This document shows positions 51,818 to 59,431 of a DNA stretch of 64,000 bases, piece after piece. The stretch comes from an uncultured Eubacteriales bacterium (GTDB lineage Bacteria; Bacillota; Clostridia; Lachnospirales; Lachnospiraceae). The position numbers and the translations under genes are program-made. The stretch is from the NCBI GenBank assembly GCA_900542465.1, contig UQNS01000001.1:1-64000 (forward strand), given 5' to 3'. How positions within the stretch are numbered: position 1 is the first letter of the stretch; every line of letters starts with the position of its first letter. Under the pieces are notes generated by a model. It was not told the origin of the DNA and ran no database searches. It saw only the letters and a program-made list of their open reading frames with translations.

Positions 51818-52705
51818 TTAAATAGGAAAATCTGGATTTTCCTTATAGTAGCTTTGCAGTAAGGAAATAAACGCCTGAAGTGATTTTCTGTTATCGCTTG
51901 CATGAGTGCACAAAACACAGGATATAACTTCATCAGTATCAAGTCTCACCCAGGCATATTTATCAGATCTGTCATTTGCAAAACCGGGCGCGAGTGCGAT
52001 CCCCTGACCTGCGGCAACTTTGATCAGAGCTGTATCAAAGTCATTGCATATATTAAACTGCATTCCGGACTGTTTTATGATCTTATTCTGAAGTGAAAGC
52101 ATAGCGGTTGGACCGGTGATGCCAACCTGGAATTTAAGCCCCTCCAGATCGGAGATATTTAACACAGGCCGGAGGGCGAGAGGGTTGTATTTAGGAAGGA
52201 CTATATAAAGATGACTGTCATAAATATTGTGTATCTTTACACTATGATACCGTTTTACCTCATCCTTAAGTGCTATCGTAAGATCTTGCTGTCCTTTAAG
52301 AAAAGAATCCAGACCATTGGCCGGATCGAAAGTGAGAGATATATTGGTTGTTGGATAATCGATCTCAAATTTCCGGAGAGCCTGGGGAAGGAAGTTTATA
52401 TAAGAGCGGGAAGGCAGGATGAATCTTATGTTTTCCTTGTATGCGTTGCTGTTATCACGTCCCTGCTGAATAGATCTTATAAGTACGCCTCGAAGGGCGG
52501 TCAATGTAATAACAAATTGTTCTCCGGCAGGAGTAAGAACAGCACCCTTGCCTGAGCGTTCAAAGATATTGAACCCGATCTCCTCCTCAATGGCCTTGAT
52601 CTGGTAAGTCATCGTAGGCTGAGAAATATGAAGATTCTCAGCAGCGTGATTGAAATTCAAAGTCTTTGCTAATTCTAATATATACTCGACTTGCTTGGTA
52701 TTCAT
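51818..52705 (-). CDS. LysR family transcriptional regulator
   Basis: 295 residues: N-terminal winged helix 'TLNFNHAAENLHISQPTMTY' with 'EEIGFNIFERSGKGAVLTPA', then the periplasmic-binding-like effector domain ('INFLPQALRKFEIDYPTTNI', 'LVLP'-like 'LYIVLPKYNPLA', 'VAAGQGIALAPGFAND'). Divergent from the DtxR-like gene across 230 bases, so it could control either side. Effector unknown. Confidence 0.92.
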   Translation of the reverse strand: MNTKQVEYILELAKTLNFNHAAENLHISQPTMTYQIKAIEEEIGFNIFERSGKGAVLTPAGEQFVITLTALRGVLIRSIQQGRDNSNAYKENIRFILPSRSYINFLPQALRKFEIDYPTTNISLTFDPANGLDSFLKGQQDLTIALKDEVKRYHSVKIHNIYDSHLYIVLPKYNPLALRPVLNISDLEGLKFQVGITGPTAMLSLQNKIIKQSGMQFNICNDFDTALIKVAAGQGIALAPGFANDRSDKYAWVRLDTDEVISCVLCTHASDNRKSLQAFISLLQSYYKENPDFPI

Positions 52706-52885
52706 GTTTTGCTCCTATAAACAATTACTATTGATGTATAAACATAAAGATAATATAAGCACTATAGTAAAAAAAGTAAATATAAAAAAATAGTTTTATC
52801 GCATATATTCATACTAAAATCATATTTATGAACTGCAAACATAGAAATATGTGAAGAAAGTTTTAAAGCAGTATGATAGTATAAT

Positions 52886-52901
52886 GTTAGTTATAGCTAA
52901 C
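52886..52901. promoter_or_regulatory. DtxR-type operator before the first DtxR-like gene
   Basis: GTTAGTTATAGCTAAC, 34 bases upstream of ATG 52936 and just after a TATAAT-like element at 52878-52883 (TAGTATAAT). Suggests autoregulation of the DtxR-like gene. Confidence 0.65.
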
Positions 52902-52935
52902 TAAAGGGCTTTAATGAAAGACTAGGAGAGCAGAT

Positions 52936-53766
52936 ATGCAAAGATCAAGTGACAAGGTAAAATTAAGGGCATTGTTATGCCTTCAGAATTTTTTAGACAG
53001 AGGAATAAGTGTTTCTGAGATGGCAAGGTGTTTAGGAGAAGAAAATTACACGATCAGCCGAGTATTTATGGTACTGGAAAAGGAGGGAATACTTGTATCA
53101 GGCAAAAACAGAAGGAGAGTGGTAACAGAACTCGGAAAAAAACACATAAATCGTTATAACCAGAAAGTGGAAGCCCTGATAAACCAGATGGTTCAGGCAG
53201 GAATAAGCGTGGAGGAAGCGAAGGACAATGCCCTGTTCATAGCGGGAAACTGCTCGGACAGAGTGATCGATGTAGTCGAAAAGGTCCAGAAAAAGTATAA
53301 GGCTAAAGCGCATTTCAAGGGAAGAGATTCATTTTATGGGAATGAGCTGGCCCGTGTAATAGGAAATGGGAGTTTTCCTGCGCCTTTTTATTTATATCCG
53401 GTGGACAATGAAGGCCTTTTATGCCTGGATCAGGTCAATCTATTATTTGAACATCCATGCAACATCATTGTGAATAAGGGAGTTGGAAATATCAATATAC
53501 GAATATCGGAGGGGAATTCTGATCCTGAACTGGAGGAACTTAGCTATTGCTTAAAAAACAGCAGGGCTAAGATATTTAATCATGGTTATTTTAACGTAAT
53601 AGAACAGAATGCTTCAGTTATATGTATTCCTATGGAAGCGATAAATTTTCAGTCTTTTGGAGAAGGATTCAGACAAAGCATTCATGGAACGACTATATGT
53701 ACACTTCTTAAGTCATCAGAAGGAAAAGAGACAGAGGTGAAGTACACGTTTACGATAATTATATAA
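52936..53766 (+). CDS. DtxR-like regulator with unrecognised C-terminal domain, paralog 1
   Basis: 276 residues. The N-terminus is a winged helix ('LRALLCLQNFLDRGISVSEM', 'ENYTISRVFMVLEKEGILVS', wing 'KNRRRVVTELGKKHI'). A helical segment follows ('GISVEEAKDNALFIAGNCSD') that parallels the DtxR/MntR metal-binding and dimerisation region. About 130 C-terminal residues ('YLYPVDNEGLLCLDQVNLLF', 'VICIPMEAINFQSF', 'EVKYTFTIII') are beta-rich and match no family I know; a similar domain ends the proteins at 56345 and 57154. It has its own GTTAG-N6-CTAAC box, so it probably senses metal or heme and regulates this island. The DtxR relation is inferred from pattern. Confidence 0.65.
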   Translation: MQRSSDKVKLRALLCLQNFLDRGISVSEMARCLGEENYTISRVFMVLEKEGILVSGKNRRRVVTELGKKHINRYNQKVEALINQMVQAGISVEEAKDNALFIAGNCSDRVIDVVEKVQKKYKAKAHFKGRDSFYGNELARVIGNGSFPAPFYLYPVDNEGLLCLDQVNLLFEHPCNIIVNKGVGNINIRISEGNSDPELEELSYCLKNSRAKIFNHGYFNVIEQNASVICIPMEAINFQSFGEGFRQSIHGTTICTLLKSSEGKETEVKYTFTIII

Positions 53767-53822
53767 AGGAAATATGAAATATTTGTTGCAAGTCTGCATA
53801 TACATCGTATAGTCTGAGAGAT

Positions 53823-53855
53823 AACAGGGAAAACACTTCGTTTGCCCTGTTTTTG
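53823..53855 (+). terminator. Terminator after the first DtxR-like gene
   Basis: AACAGGG pairs with CCCTGTT with T5 following. The remaining gap to 54069 holds only the promoter region of the NEAT gene. Confidence 0.75.
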
Positions 53856-53990
53856 TAATGCAGTATAAAAACGAAGGTATTTATTAAAACTAGGAATAAT
53901 GAAAAAATAATGTGTTTAGTAAATATATATTGCAATAATGCTATAAATATTAAAGAGAAAAAGTAAAGGTGATATGTTAGTATCAATTGA

Positions 53991-54006
53991 GTTAGATAAC
54001 GCTAAC
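53991..54006. promoter_or_regulatory. DtxR-type operator before the NEAT protein gene
   Basis: GTTAGATAACGCTAAC, 63 bases before ATG 54070. Same consensus as the boxes at 52886 and 58365 on either side. Confidence 0.7.
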
Positions 54007-54069
54007 TATCCCCATACTAGAGAGAAAAAGTGAAAATTAAATCAAGCTATGATATGAAAGGAGAGACTT

Positions 54070-56175
54070 ATGTCAAAACGCCTTAATTTTAAGGGGCCAT
54101 TAAGTGTGGCGGCATTGTCTGCGCTCGTGGCTACAGGTATTTCGGCAGGAACTGCCACACCGGCATTTGCTGCGGCACCTGTAAAAACTGTTACAAAGGT
54201 CAAGGCACCGGTTGAAGACGGTGTTTATTACGCAGATGTAAACCTCGTTAATGCATCGCAGCTGGATCAGTATTCAATGGGAAATCTGTCTGTGAGAGGA
54301 AGCGCAGGCTTTAAGGAACGCCATCCTGAAGATTCCTCATATAGGTCACTTGTTGTAGTGGAAAACGGTAAGGCGCATGCTATTGTTGAATTCATGCCTA
54401 TGGGATTCATTGGAACCTATGGATTCCTGTCTGAACTGGACGAGGTCACACCTAAAAAGATCAAGTATGCTCCTGTAGAAGGAGAGACCACATACAGACC
54501 TGCAATGCTGATGTCCAGTCATCAGACGAAAGATGGCAAGGCGGTATATGACGCCTTCAATAATCCGGCTTCACCAAGCAAGCTTGACGGAACGAAGACC
54601 AGACCGGCAGGTTATGGCAGGGAAGAAAGCAAGCCGAATATAGTGGATAAGCCATATGCAAGGATGATGTGCGTTGATGTGACTCCGATCCAGGTGGAAG
54701 GAGATCCTGTCGCAAAAACGCCGGCAGATTTTTCGTCAGTGGAGGGAAGGATACACAACGCCTTCTCCCATGTATTCGTTCCTGTAATGTTCGACATTTC
54801 TCAGTCTTCAGGAGATCAGTACGCAAGACTGAATGTCGATTGGACCAGTGTAACTAAGGTCAACGATCCGGAGACAAATATGAGATATAGTCTGTACAAG
54901 GCTATGAATAAGGAAAAAGAGGGACAGCTTAACTATACAAGCGCATCTTTCGCTAATTTACAGAACACCATCAGTGAAGTAAGAAACGATATAACAAAGG
55001 TATGGCCAAGTCAGAAGATAGAAATGAATGGAACCGGCTTTCAAGCACAGCCTAAGCTTATGCAGAAGGATCCTACTCCGGCAGAGGAGGCTGCTTATGC
55101 CAAGAAGCTGAATGATGCGGTCAATGCTCTGGAGGAAAGAGGTAGCAAGGAAGACCTGAAAAAGGCGATCAATGATGCTAAGGAAAAACTCAAGGAAAAG
55201 GATAAGTATAAGCCTGAGACCGTGACAGCGCTGGAAACAGCTATTGAAAAAGCTGAGGAAGTTGCAGCTAGTGATGACCCAGGCAGGTCTGTTATAGAGA
55301 AAGTTATTGCAGATCTGACAACAGCGGTTAATGGACTTGCCGTAAAACCAACCGAGCCGGCACCAAAACCCGATCCTGCTCCTAAGCCTGAAGAGCCGAC
55401 TCCGAAACCGGATCCGGCGCCAAAGCCTGGAGAACCTAAGACTTTGGATAAGGATCATCTTGCGGACGGGGTATACTCGATTTCCGGCGAGATGCTTAAG
55501 ACTAATCTTACGGATAAGTCAATGAGCAACGATGCTATAAATCACCAGATTAAGCTGACTGTAAAAGATGGAAAATATTATGTCACTATGCAGTTTAAAG
55601 GATTAAACATAGGCGACAAGCTTGGTTATCTTGGAAAGCTTAAGTATTTCAGATCAGGATATACTAAAGATGGATTCAGCAATCCGGTAGGACCAACTGC
55701 AGATGCGCAGGTCGATTCCTACCATAAGGGAGCCGATGGAAATAATTTTAAAGATCAGTATGGAACAAATTACCCAGAGTATGTGACATTTGAACTTATA
55801 CCGGAGGCGCTTAAGGATGGACTTGTTCCGCTTCAGGTGTTTGTGCCCGTGATGGAATCTATATCAACGGGAACAGGAACACAGCCGGTATATCTTTCTC
55901 TTAACTGGAAGAGTCTAAAAGCTACTCAGAACGACGATCCGGGCTTTAATGATAAGACTATCGGAAAGGGCAATCTTGTTCTTCCGGGAAGTACACAGCT
56001 CGAGAGTTTGTCAGGCGGCAAGCTTGGAGAAATGAAGAGCGGGTTGAAGAATGTCAAGACGGGAGATGATTCAGGCAGCAAGGTGCTTGCTTACACAGGT
56101 ATAGTGTTGGCGGCAGCCGGTGTAGCAACGGTATCTATCGTCAGATCAAGAAAAAACAAAAAAGATGAAATGTAA
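54070..56175 (+). CDS. NEAT-domain cell-surface heme/hemoprotein-binding protein
   Basis: 701 residues. Signal peptide (1-35, ending AFAA). Two related NEAT-like domains: one at about 48-270 ('VEDGVYYADVNLVNASQ', 'HVFVPVMFDISQSSGDQ', 'YARLNVDW') and one at about 463-625 ('LADGVYSISGEMLKTNL', 'KDGKYYVTMQFKGLNIG', 'FVPVMESI', 'VYLSLNWKSL'). Between them lie a FIVAR-like three-helix module (about 345-420) and a Pro/Lys-rich spacer of DPAPKPEEPTPKP type (425-455). The C-terminus has a hydrophobic helix (about 672-692) and a Lys-rich tail but no LPXTG, only 'LAYTG'. NEAT proteins capture heme or hemoglobin at the wall and hand it to a transporter; shp-htsABC lies downstream. Operator at 53991. Confidence 0.85.
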   Translation: MSKRLNFKGPLSVAALSALVATGISAGTATPAFAAAPVKTVTKVKAPVEDGVYYADVNLVNASQLDQYSMGNLSVRGSAGFKERHPEDSSYRSLVVVENGKAHAIVEFMPMGFIGTYGFLSELDEVTPKKIKYAPVEGETTYRPAMLMSSHQTKDGKAVYDAFNNPASPSKLDGTKTRPAGYGREESKPNIVDKPYARMMCVDVTPIQVEGDPVAKTPADFSSVEGRIHNAFSHVFVPVMFDISQSSGDQYARLNVDWTSVTKVNDPETNMRYSLYKAMNKEKEGQLNYTSASFANLQNTISEVRNDITKVWPSQKIEMNGTGFQAQPKLMQKDPTPAEEAAYAKKLNDAVNALEERGSKEDLKKAINDAKEKLKEKDKYKPETVTALETAIEKAEEVAASDDPGRSVIEKVIADLTTAVNGLAVKPTEPAPKPDPAPKPEEPTPKPDPAPKPGEPKTLDKDHLADGVYSISGEMLKTNLTDKSMSNDAINHQIKLTVKDGKYYVTMQFKGLNIGDKLGYLGKLKYFRSGYTKDGFSNPVGPTADAQVDSYHKGADGNNFKDQYGTNYPEYVTFELIPEALKDGLVPLQVFVPVMESISTGTGTQPVYLSLNWKSLKATQNDDPGFNDKTIGKGNLVLPGSTQLESLSGGKLGEMKSGLKNVKTGDDSGSKVLAYTGIVLAAAGVATVSIVRSRKNKKDEM

Positions 56176-56207
56176 GTTGGAGTAATTGATTATAGAATAT
56201 TAAATTT

Positions 56208-56247
56208 GAAAAATTACCGGTACGCTGAGCGTGCCGGTAATTTTTTG
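56208..56247 (+). terminator. Terminator after the NEAT gene
   Basis: AAATTACCGGTACGC pairs with GCGTGCCGGTAATTT, followed by T residues. Confidence 0.9.
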
Positions 56248-56344
56248 CTTTAAGGATATATACAAATTTATACAAAGGAGTTGTTTAAAAACTTAATATA
56301 GTGCAAAATAAACGTATCATGTATGAAGCTGAGGGTTTATCGCT

Positions 56345-57151
56345 ATGAACAGAGATCCAAAAGAAAGAATTCTTCTTAATGAAAAAGAGCAGACAGAGGA
56401 TTTTTTAGAAGATATATATCTTCTTCAGGGGAAATTTGCCCCGCTGACAAGAGAAGATATCTGTAAATTTATGGATATGACAAAGTGGGAATATAAGCGT
56501 CTGGTAAACCTTCTAAAAGAGGAAGAATATATCAGGAACGGAGACGGTGAGGTCATAATACTTACTGAACACGGGAAAATGAAAGCCATGGAGCTTATAA
56601 AGAAACACCACTATCTTACAGACTTCCTGCAGACTATATGTAAGGTCAACAGAGAAATAGCCGAAGACAATGCCTGCCGCATGGAACATGTTATTTCACC
56701 AGAAATTTTCTGCGGCATAACAGATTATATGAAGACGGGCAAAAGCGGAGACAGAAATGTTCATGGCTGGGATATAAACAGGTTTTATGATAATGGGAGC
56801 TATGAATTCAGACTTACCATTTATGAGTATGAAAAGAGATACCCAAGGATCATAAGTCCTGAAAATAATATCATATCTTCAACTATAAGAGCGGATGTCG
56901 GAGATGAAAGTTATTTTGAACTTTCGCTTACAGATGAGGATACAAGGTGGAATCTGTTTTACAGAAAAGACAACAGGTGGATATCAGCGGGTAAAAAGAA
57001 GCGAGCATTCCGCATACCGACAGATATATTTATGTACACATTGTGTGAAGACAGTCCAATGGTGGAGGGAGAGGCGGAGATCGCCTTAACAGAAGGGGAA
57101 AGAGAGCCTGAGGATAAAGATATAAGAGAGGCAAATGTGCATCTTTGGTGA
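56345..57151 (+). CDS. DtxR-like regulator with unrecognised C-terminal domain, paralog 2
   Basis: 268 residues. The clearest DtxR resemblance of the three: 'QTEDFLEDIYLLQGKFAPLT' and 'EYIRNGDGEVIILTEHGKMK' form the winged helix, and 'KKHHYLTDFLQTICKVNREI' with 'EDNACRMEHVISPEIFCGIT' reproduces the MntR/DtxR dimer helix with its HxxL and MEH metal ligands. The C-terminal 130 residues are a beta-rich domain ('SYEFRLTIYEYEKRYPRIIS', 'SYFELSLTDEDTRWNLFYRK', 'FRIPTDIFMYTL') instead of the usual FeoA-like SH3. It sits between the NEAT gene and shp and is directly followed by paralog 3. Start ATG 56345; ribosome site weak (GAGGGT). Confidence 0.75.
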   Translation: MNRDPKERILLNEKEQTEDFLEDIYLLQGKFAPLTREDICKFMDMTKWEYKRLVNLLKEEEYIRNGDGEVIILTEHGKMKAMELIKKHHYLTDFLQTICKVNREIAEDNACRMEHVISPEIFCGITDYMKTGKSGDRNVHGWDINRFYDNGSYEFRLTIYEYEKRYPRIISPENNIISSTIRADVGDESYFELSLTDEDTRWNLFYRKDNRWISAGKKKRAFRIPTDIFMYTLCEDSPMVEGEAEIALTEGEREPEDKDIREANVHLW

Positions 57152-57153
57152 TT

Positions 57154-58020
57154 ATGGGTGAGCAAATGGAAAATGGAGATGTGTTTGATCGTATGCGAAG
57201 GCCTACGATGCAGCAGATCAATTATGTAAAAGATCTGAAAGTATTGGAGAAAAAAAGAGGTGTGGTATCTCTGCTTGCAAAGAAATATGATGTTAATCAC
57301 GGTACAGTAAGTCGTTTTTTAAAATCTTTTCTGGAAGCGGGATACATAGATGACGAATATAATCTTACTATAAAAGGTGAGGAATGGCTGGAGTATTATT
57401 TAGAAATATGCAGAGGTCTAGGAGATTATTTTAAGAGTCTAGGGATAACCGGAAAAGATATAGAAAAAAATGTCGTTACTATGGTGGAGCAAATGGATCC
57501 GCACATCCTGTCAGCTATGCTGTCCAAATCGTCTGAACAGTCATGGAGGATCAACAATAATTCTCTTTCTGAGCAGGAGGATAAAAGAAAGTCTTTTAGA
57601 AATATGATGGAACCCGGCAGATATGAGGTCGATTTTCTTGTTATAAAAAAAGATAAAAAGAAGAAGGGAATCGGCAGGATATCTATGGCAGATAAAGGGT
57701 TTGAGAAGCCGGGAGTCTTAGTATATGAAAGAAACAAGGAGGTATACCTCGAATTGACGCCTCAAGAGGTGAAGGCTTCATCCAGATTCAGCGGAGGCTT
57801 GATGAAGGGAAAGCTTGAATCTCTCAGTTATATACTGGATGGCGTGTTGACCAGGGCGGAGTTTACAAAAGAGGGAAGGGTAAGGATACCAATAAGAGTA
57901 TTCAGCTTTCATTTGAGAAATGGAGCAAAAATGGACTGCACAACACTTATTACTGTTACATGCAGTGTGGGGAGAGTGCATATGCCTGAGAGCACAGCAC
58001 AGCTGATCTTCTGGTTATGA
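57154..58020 (+). CDS. DtxR-like regulator with unrecognised C-terminal domain, paralog 3
   Basis: About 288 residues. Winged helix: 'GVVSLLAKKYDVNHGTVSRF', 'SFLEAGYIDDEYNLTIKGEE'; dimer-like helices 'WLEYYLEICRGLGDYFKSLG' and 'IEKNVVTMVEQMDPHILSAM', in which MEQMDP replaces the MEH-type motif and a metal His is lost. The C-terminal beta-rich domain (about 150-288; 'VLVYERNKEVYLELTPQEV', 'VRIPIRVFSFHLRNGAKMDC') resembles that of paralogs 1 and 2. It starts 3 bases after paralog 2 (ATG 57154; ATG 57166 after GGGTGAG is equally possible), so the two are co-translated and may form a heteromer. Confidence 0.65.
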   Translation: MGEQMENGDVFDRMRRPTMQQINYVKDLKVLEKKRGVVSLLAKKYDVNHGTVSRFLKSFLEAGYIDDEYNLTIKGEEWLEYYLEICRGLGDYFKSLGITGKDIEKNVVTMVEQMDPHILSAMLSKSSEQSWRINNNSLSEQEDKRKSFRNMMEPGRYEVDFLVIKKDKKKKGIGRISMADKGFEKPGVLVYERNKEVYLELTPQEVKASSRFSGGLMKGKLESLSYILDGVLTRAEFTKEGRVRIPIRVFSFHLRNGAKMDCTTLITVTCSVGRVHMPESTAQLIFWL

Positions 58021-58039
58021 AAATTAAAGATAAACATAG

Positions 58040-58080
58040 ATCTCAATTATTTGCAAGCCCCCAGATAATTGAGATTTTTT
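58040..58080 (+). terminator. Terminator after the regulator pair
   Basis: ATCTCAATTAT pairs with ATAATTGAGAT, followed by T6. Confidence 0.88.
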
Positions 58081-58202
58081 ATTGCCTGAAATTAATATAA
58101 TTTTATTAATATCAAAAAGAAAAGCCGTGTAAATAGCATATATAGCGAATTTATATAAACAAGAATCGTGTTTTGTGAACACGGAAAAGGTAAATGAACT
58201 TG

Positions 58203-58328
58203 ACATCGATCGCGGCAGCATGATATAAGGAATATGGATATGATCTTGTGTTACTGGGGAGAGCTAAAGAGTATCTTTTATTGTCTGATAGAATGTATCT
58301 GGCTATAGAAAGCGGCAAACAAACTTAA
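58203..58328 (+). pseudogene. Tiny remnant of a short-chain dehydrogenase/reductase
   Basis: In the gap before shp one frame reads 'TSIAAA', a TGA at 58221-58223, then 'YKEYGYDLVLLGRAKEYLLL' and ends at 58326-58328. 'YGYDLVLLGR' is the second beta strand with the NADP-specific Arg of many SDR proteins. About 40 residues survive; no start or ribosome site. The call rests on one short motif. Confidence 0.4.
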
Positions 58329-58348
58329 AGCAAGAATTTAAGTTTGTT
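58318..58348 (+). terminator. Hairpin upstream of the shp promoter region
   Basis: AACAAACTTAAA pairs perfectly with TTTAAGTTTGTT (7-base loop), followed by ATGTTTTT. It probably blocks read-through into the shp operon, just before the operator at 58365. Confidence 0.6.
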
Positions 58349-58364
58349 ATGTTTTTGCGTTCAG

Positions 58365-58380
58365 GTTAGCATAAGCTAAT
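58365..58380. promoter_or_regulatory. DtxR-type operator before the heme uptake operon
   Basis: GTTAGCATAAGCTAAT, 66 bases before ATG 58446. In Streptococcus pyogenes the equivalent shr-shp-hts operon is repressed by the DtxR-family protein MtsR, which supports the reading as an operator. Confidence 0.7.
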
Positions 58381-58445
58381 TCGAATTGTTTTAAAATATT
58401 AAAATCAGTAACTATAGCAGGCAATTGTGTGGAAAGGAAATAATG

Positions 58446-59411
58446 ATGAAAATGAGAAAAAACAGGTTGATCCTGGGTATTACAGCTTTTATAGCAGCGA
58501 TATTCATACTTATAATGCCAGGGATCAATACAGTTCATGCAACTACGGCAAGCGGAAATTTATATACATATACACTGGGAAGACATTATGCTCACCCTGT
58601 GACAGGGGAGATAAGAGATTCCGGAGGAAGAGCTAAGTACACTACCGGCCAGGGTATGGTCGAGGGCTGTACCTATCCTACCTGCTTATTAGAGGAGACT
58701 GACGATGGTGAATACTATGTGACCATCAAAATGGGATTATTTGACTATACTCATTCGCATGACTTCTGGGTGCAGAGGAAGGGCGAATCTGGATGGCATC
58801 AGACAAGATTCGGAACGACCGGAAGCGGTACCGACTCTAATGGAGGAACTAAGGACATTTGTATACAGGTGCCGGGTAAAGACTTTGTAGTCATGGGAAA
58901 GATGTATGTTGTTCCTATGGGAAGAGAAGTTTACTGGTATATGGATCTTGCAGACGGCGGTGTTCAGGGCAATACGGCGGGATTTAATGCAACGATAGTT
59001 ACAGAAGAATCAACGAAGAATCAGCAGCCTGAAACACAGGCGGTGACGGAAGCGCAGACACAGGCGGCAACAGAAGTGCCGACTACCTCAGCGCCTGGAA
59101 ATACCATTCCTGAGAATAGGCTTGGAACGGGCTCAGCACCTACGACTTATCCCGTTAATTTAGAAGAAAAGGCCAATATAGATGAAGCGGTAAGCAAGGC
59201 GCAGGGAATAAACCTTTCAACAGCTAAGGGAAAAGTCGGAACACTTCAGAAGGGGAAAGAAAACAAGAGCACAGGCTCAGCCAATATGTTTCTAATATAT
59301 GGACTTATCATCGCGGGGGCGGCAGTTGCAGGATTTGCAATCATCATGCATATCTTCCTGAAGACCAGAAAGAATATGAACAGAGATCATAGAGATGATG
59401 ATGAGGAATGA
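58446..59411 (+). CDS. shp: Shp-type cell-surface heme-binding protein
   Basis: About 321 residues. Signal peptide (to about 'TVHATT'), then a Shp heme-binding domain (about 38-190) with the family sequence 'YTLGRHYAHPVTGEIRDSGG', 'YTTGQGMVEGCTYPTCLLEE' and 'VVPMGREVYWYMDL'. A Thr/Gln-rich stalk (about 195-235), a C-terminal helix (about 275-298) and an acidic/basic tail hold it in the membrane. Shp takes heme from the surface receptor and gives it to HtsA, encoded next. The start at 58446 follows AAAGGA by 7 bases; nearby ATGs at 58443 and 58452 are possible. First gene of the heme operon, with a DtxR-type box upstream. Confidence 0.88.
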   Translation: MKMRKNRLILGITAFIAAIFILIMPGINTVHATTASGNLYTYTLGRHYAHPVTGEIRDSGGRAKYTTGQGMVEGCTYPTCLLEETDDGEYYVTIKMGLFDYTHSHDFWVQRKGESGWHQTRFGTTGSGTDSNGGTKDICIQVPGKDFVVMGKMYVVPMGREVYWYMDLADGGVQGNTAGFNATIVTEESTKNQQPETQAVTEAQTQAATEVPTTSAPGNTIPENRLGTGSAPTTYPVNLEEKANIDEAVSKAQGINLSTAKGKVGTLQKGKENKSTGSANMFLIYGLIIAGAAVAGFAIIMHIFLKTRKNMNRDHRDDDEE

Positions 59412-59431
59412 TCAAGGGGAGTGTACCGGTT

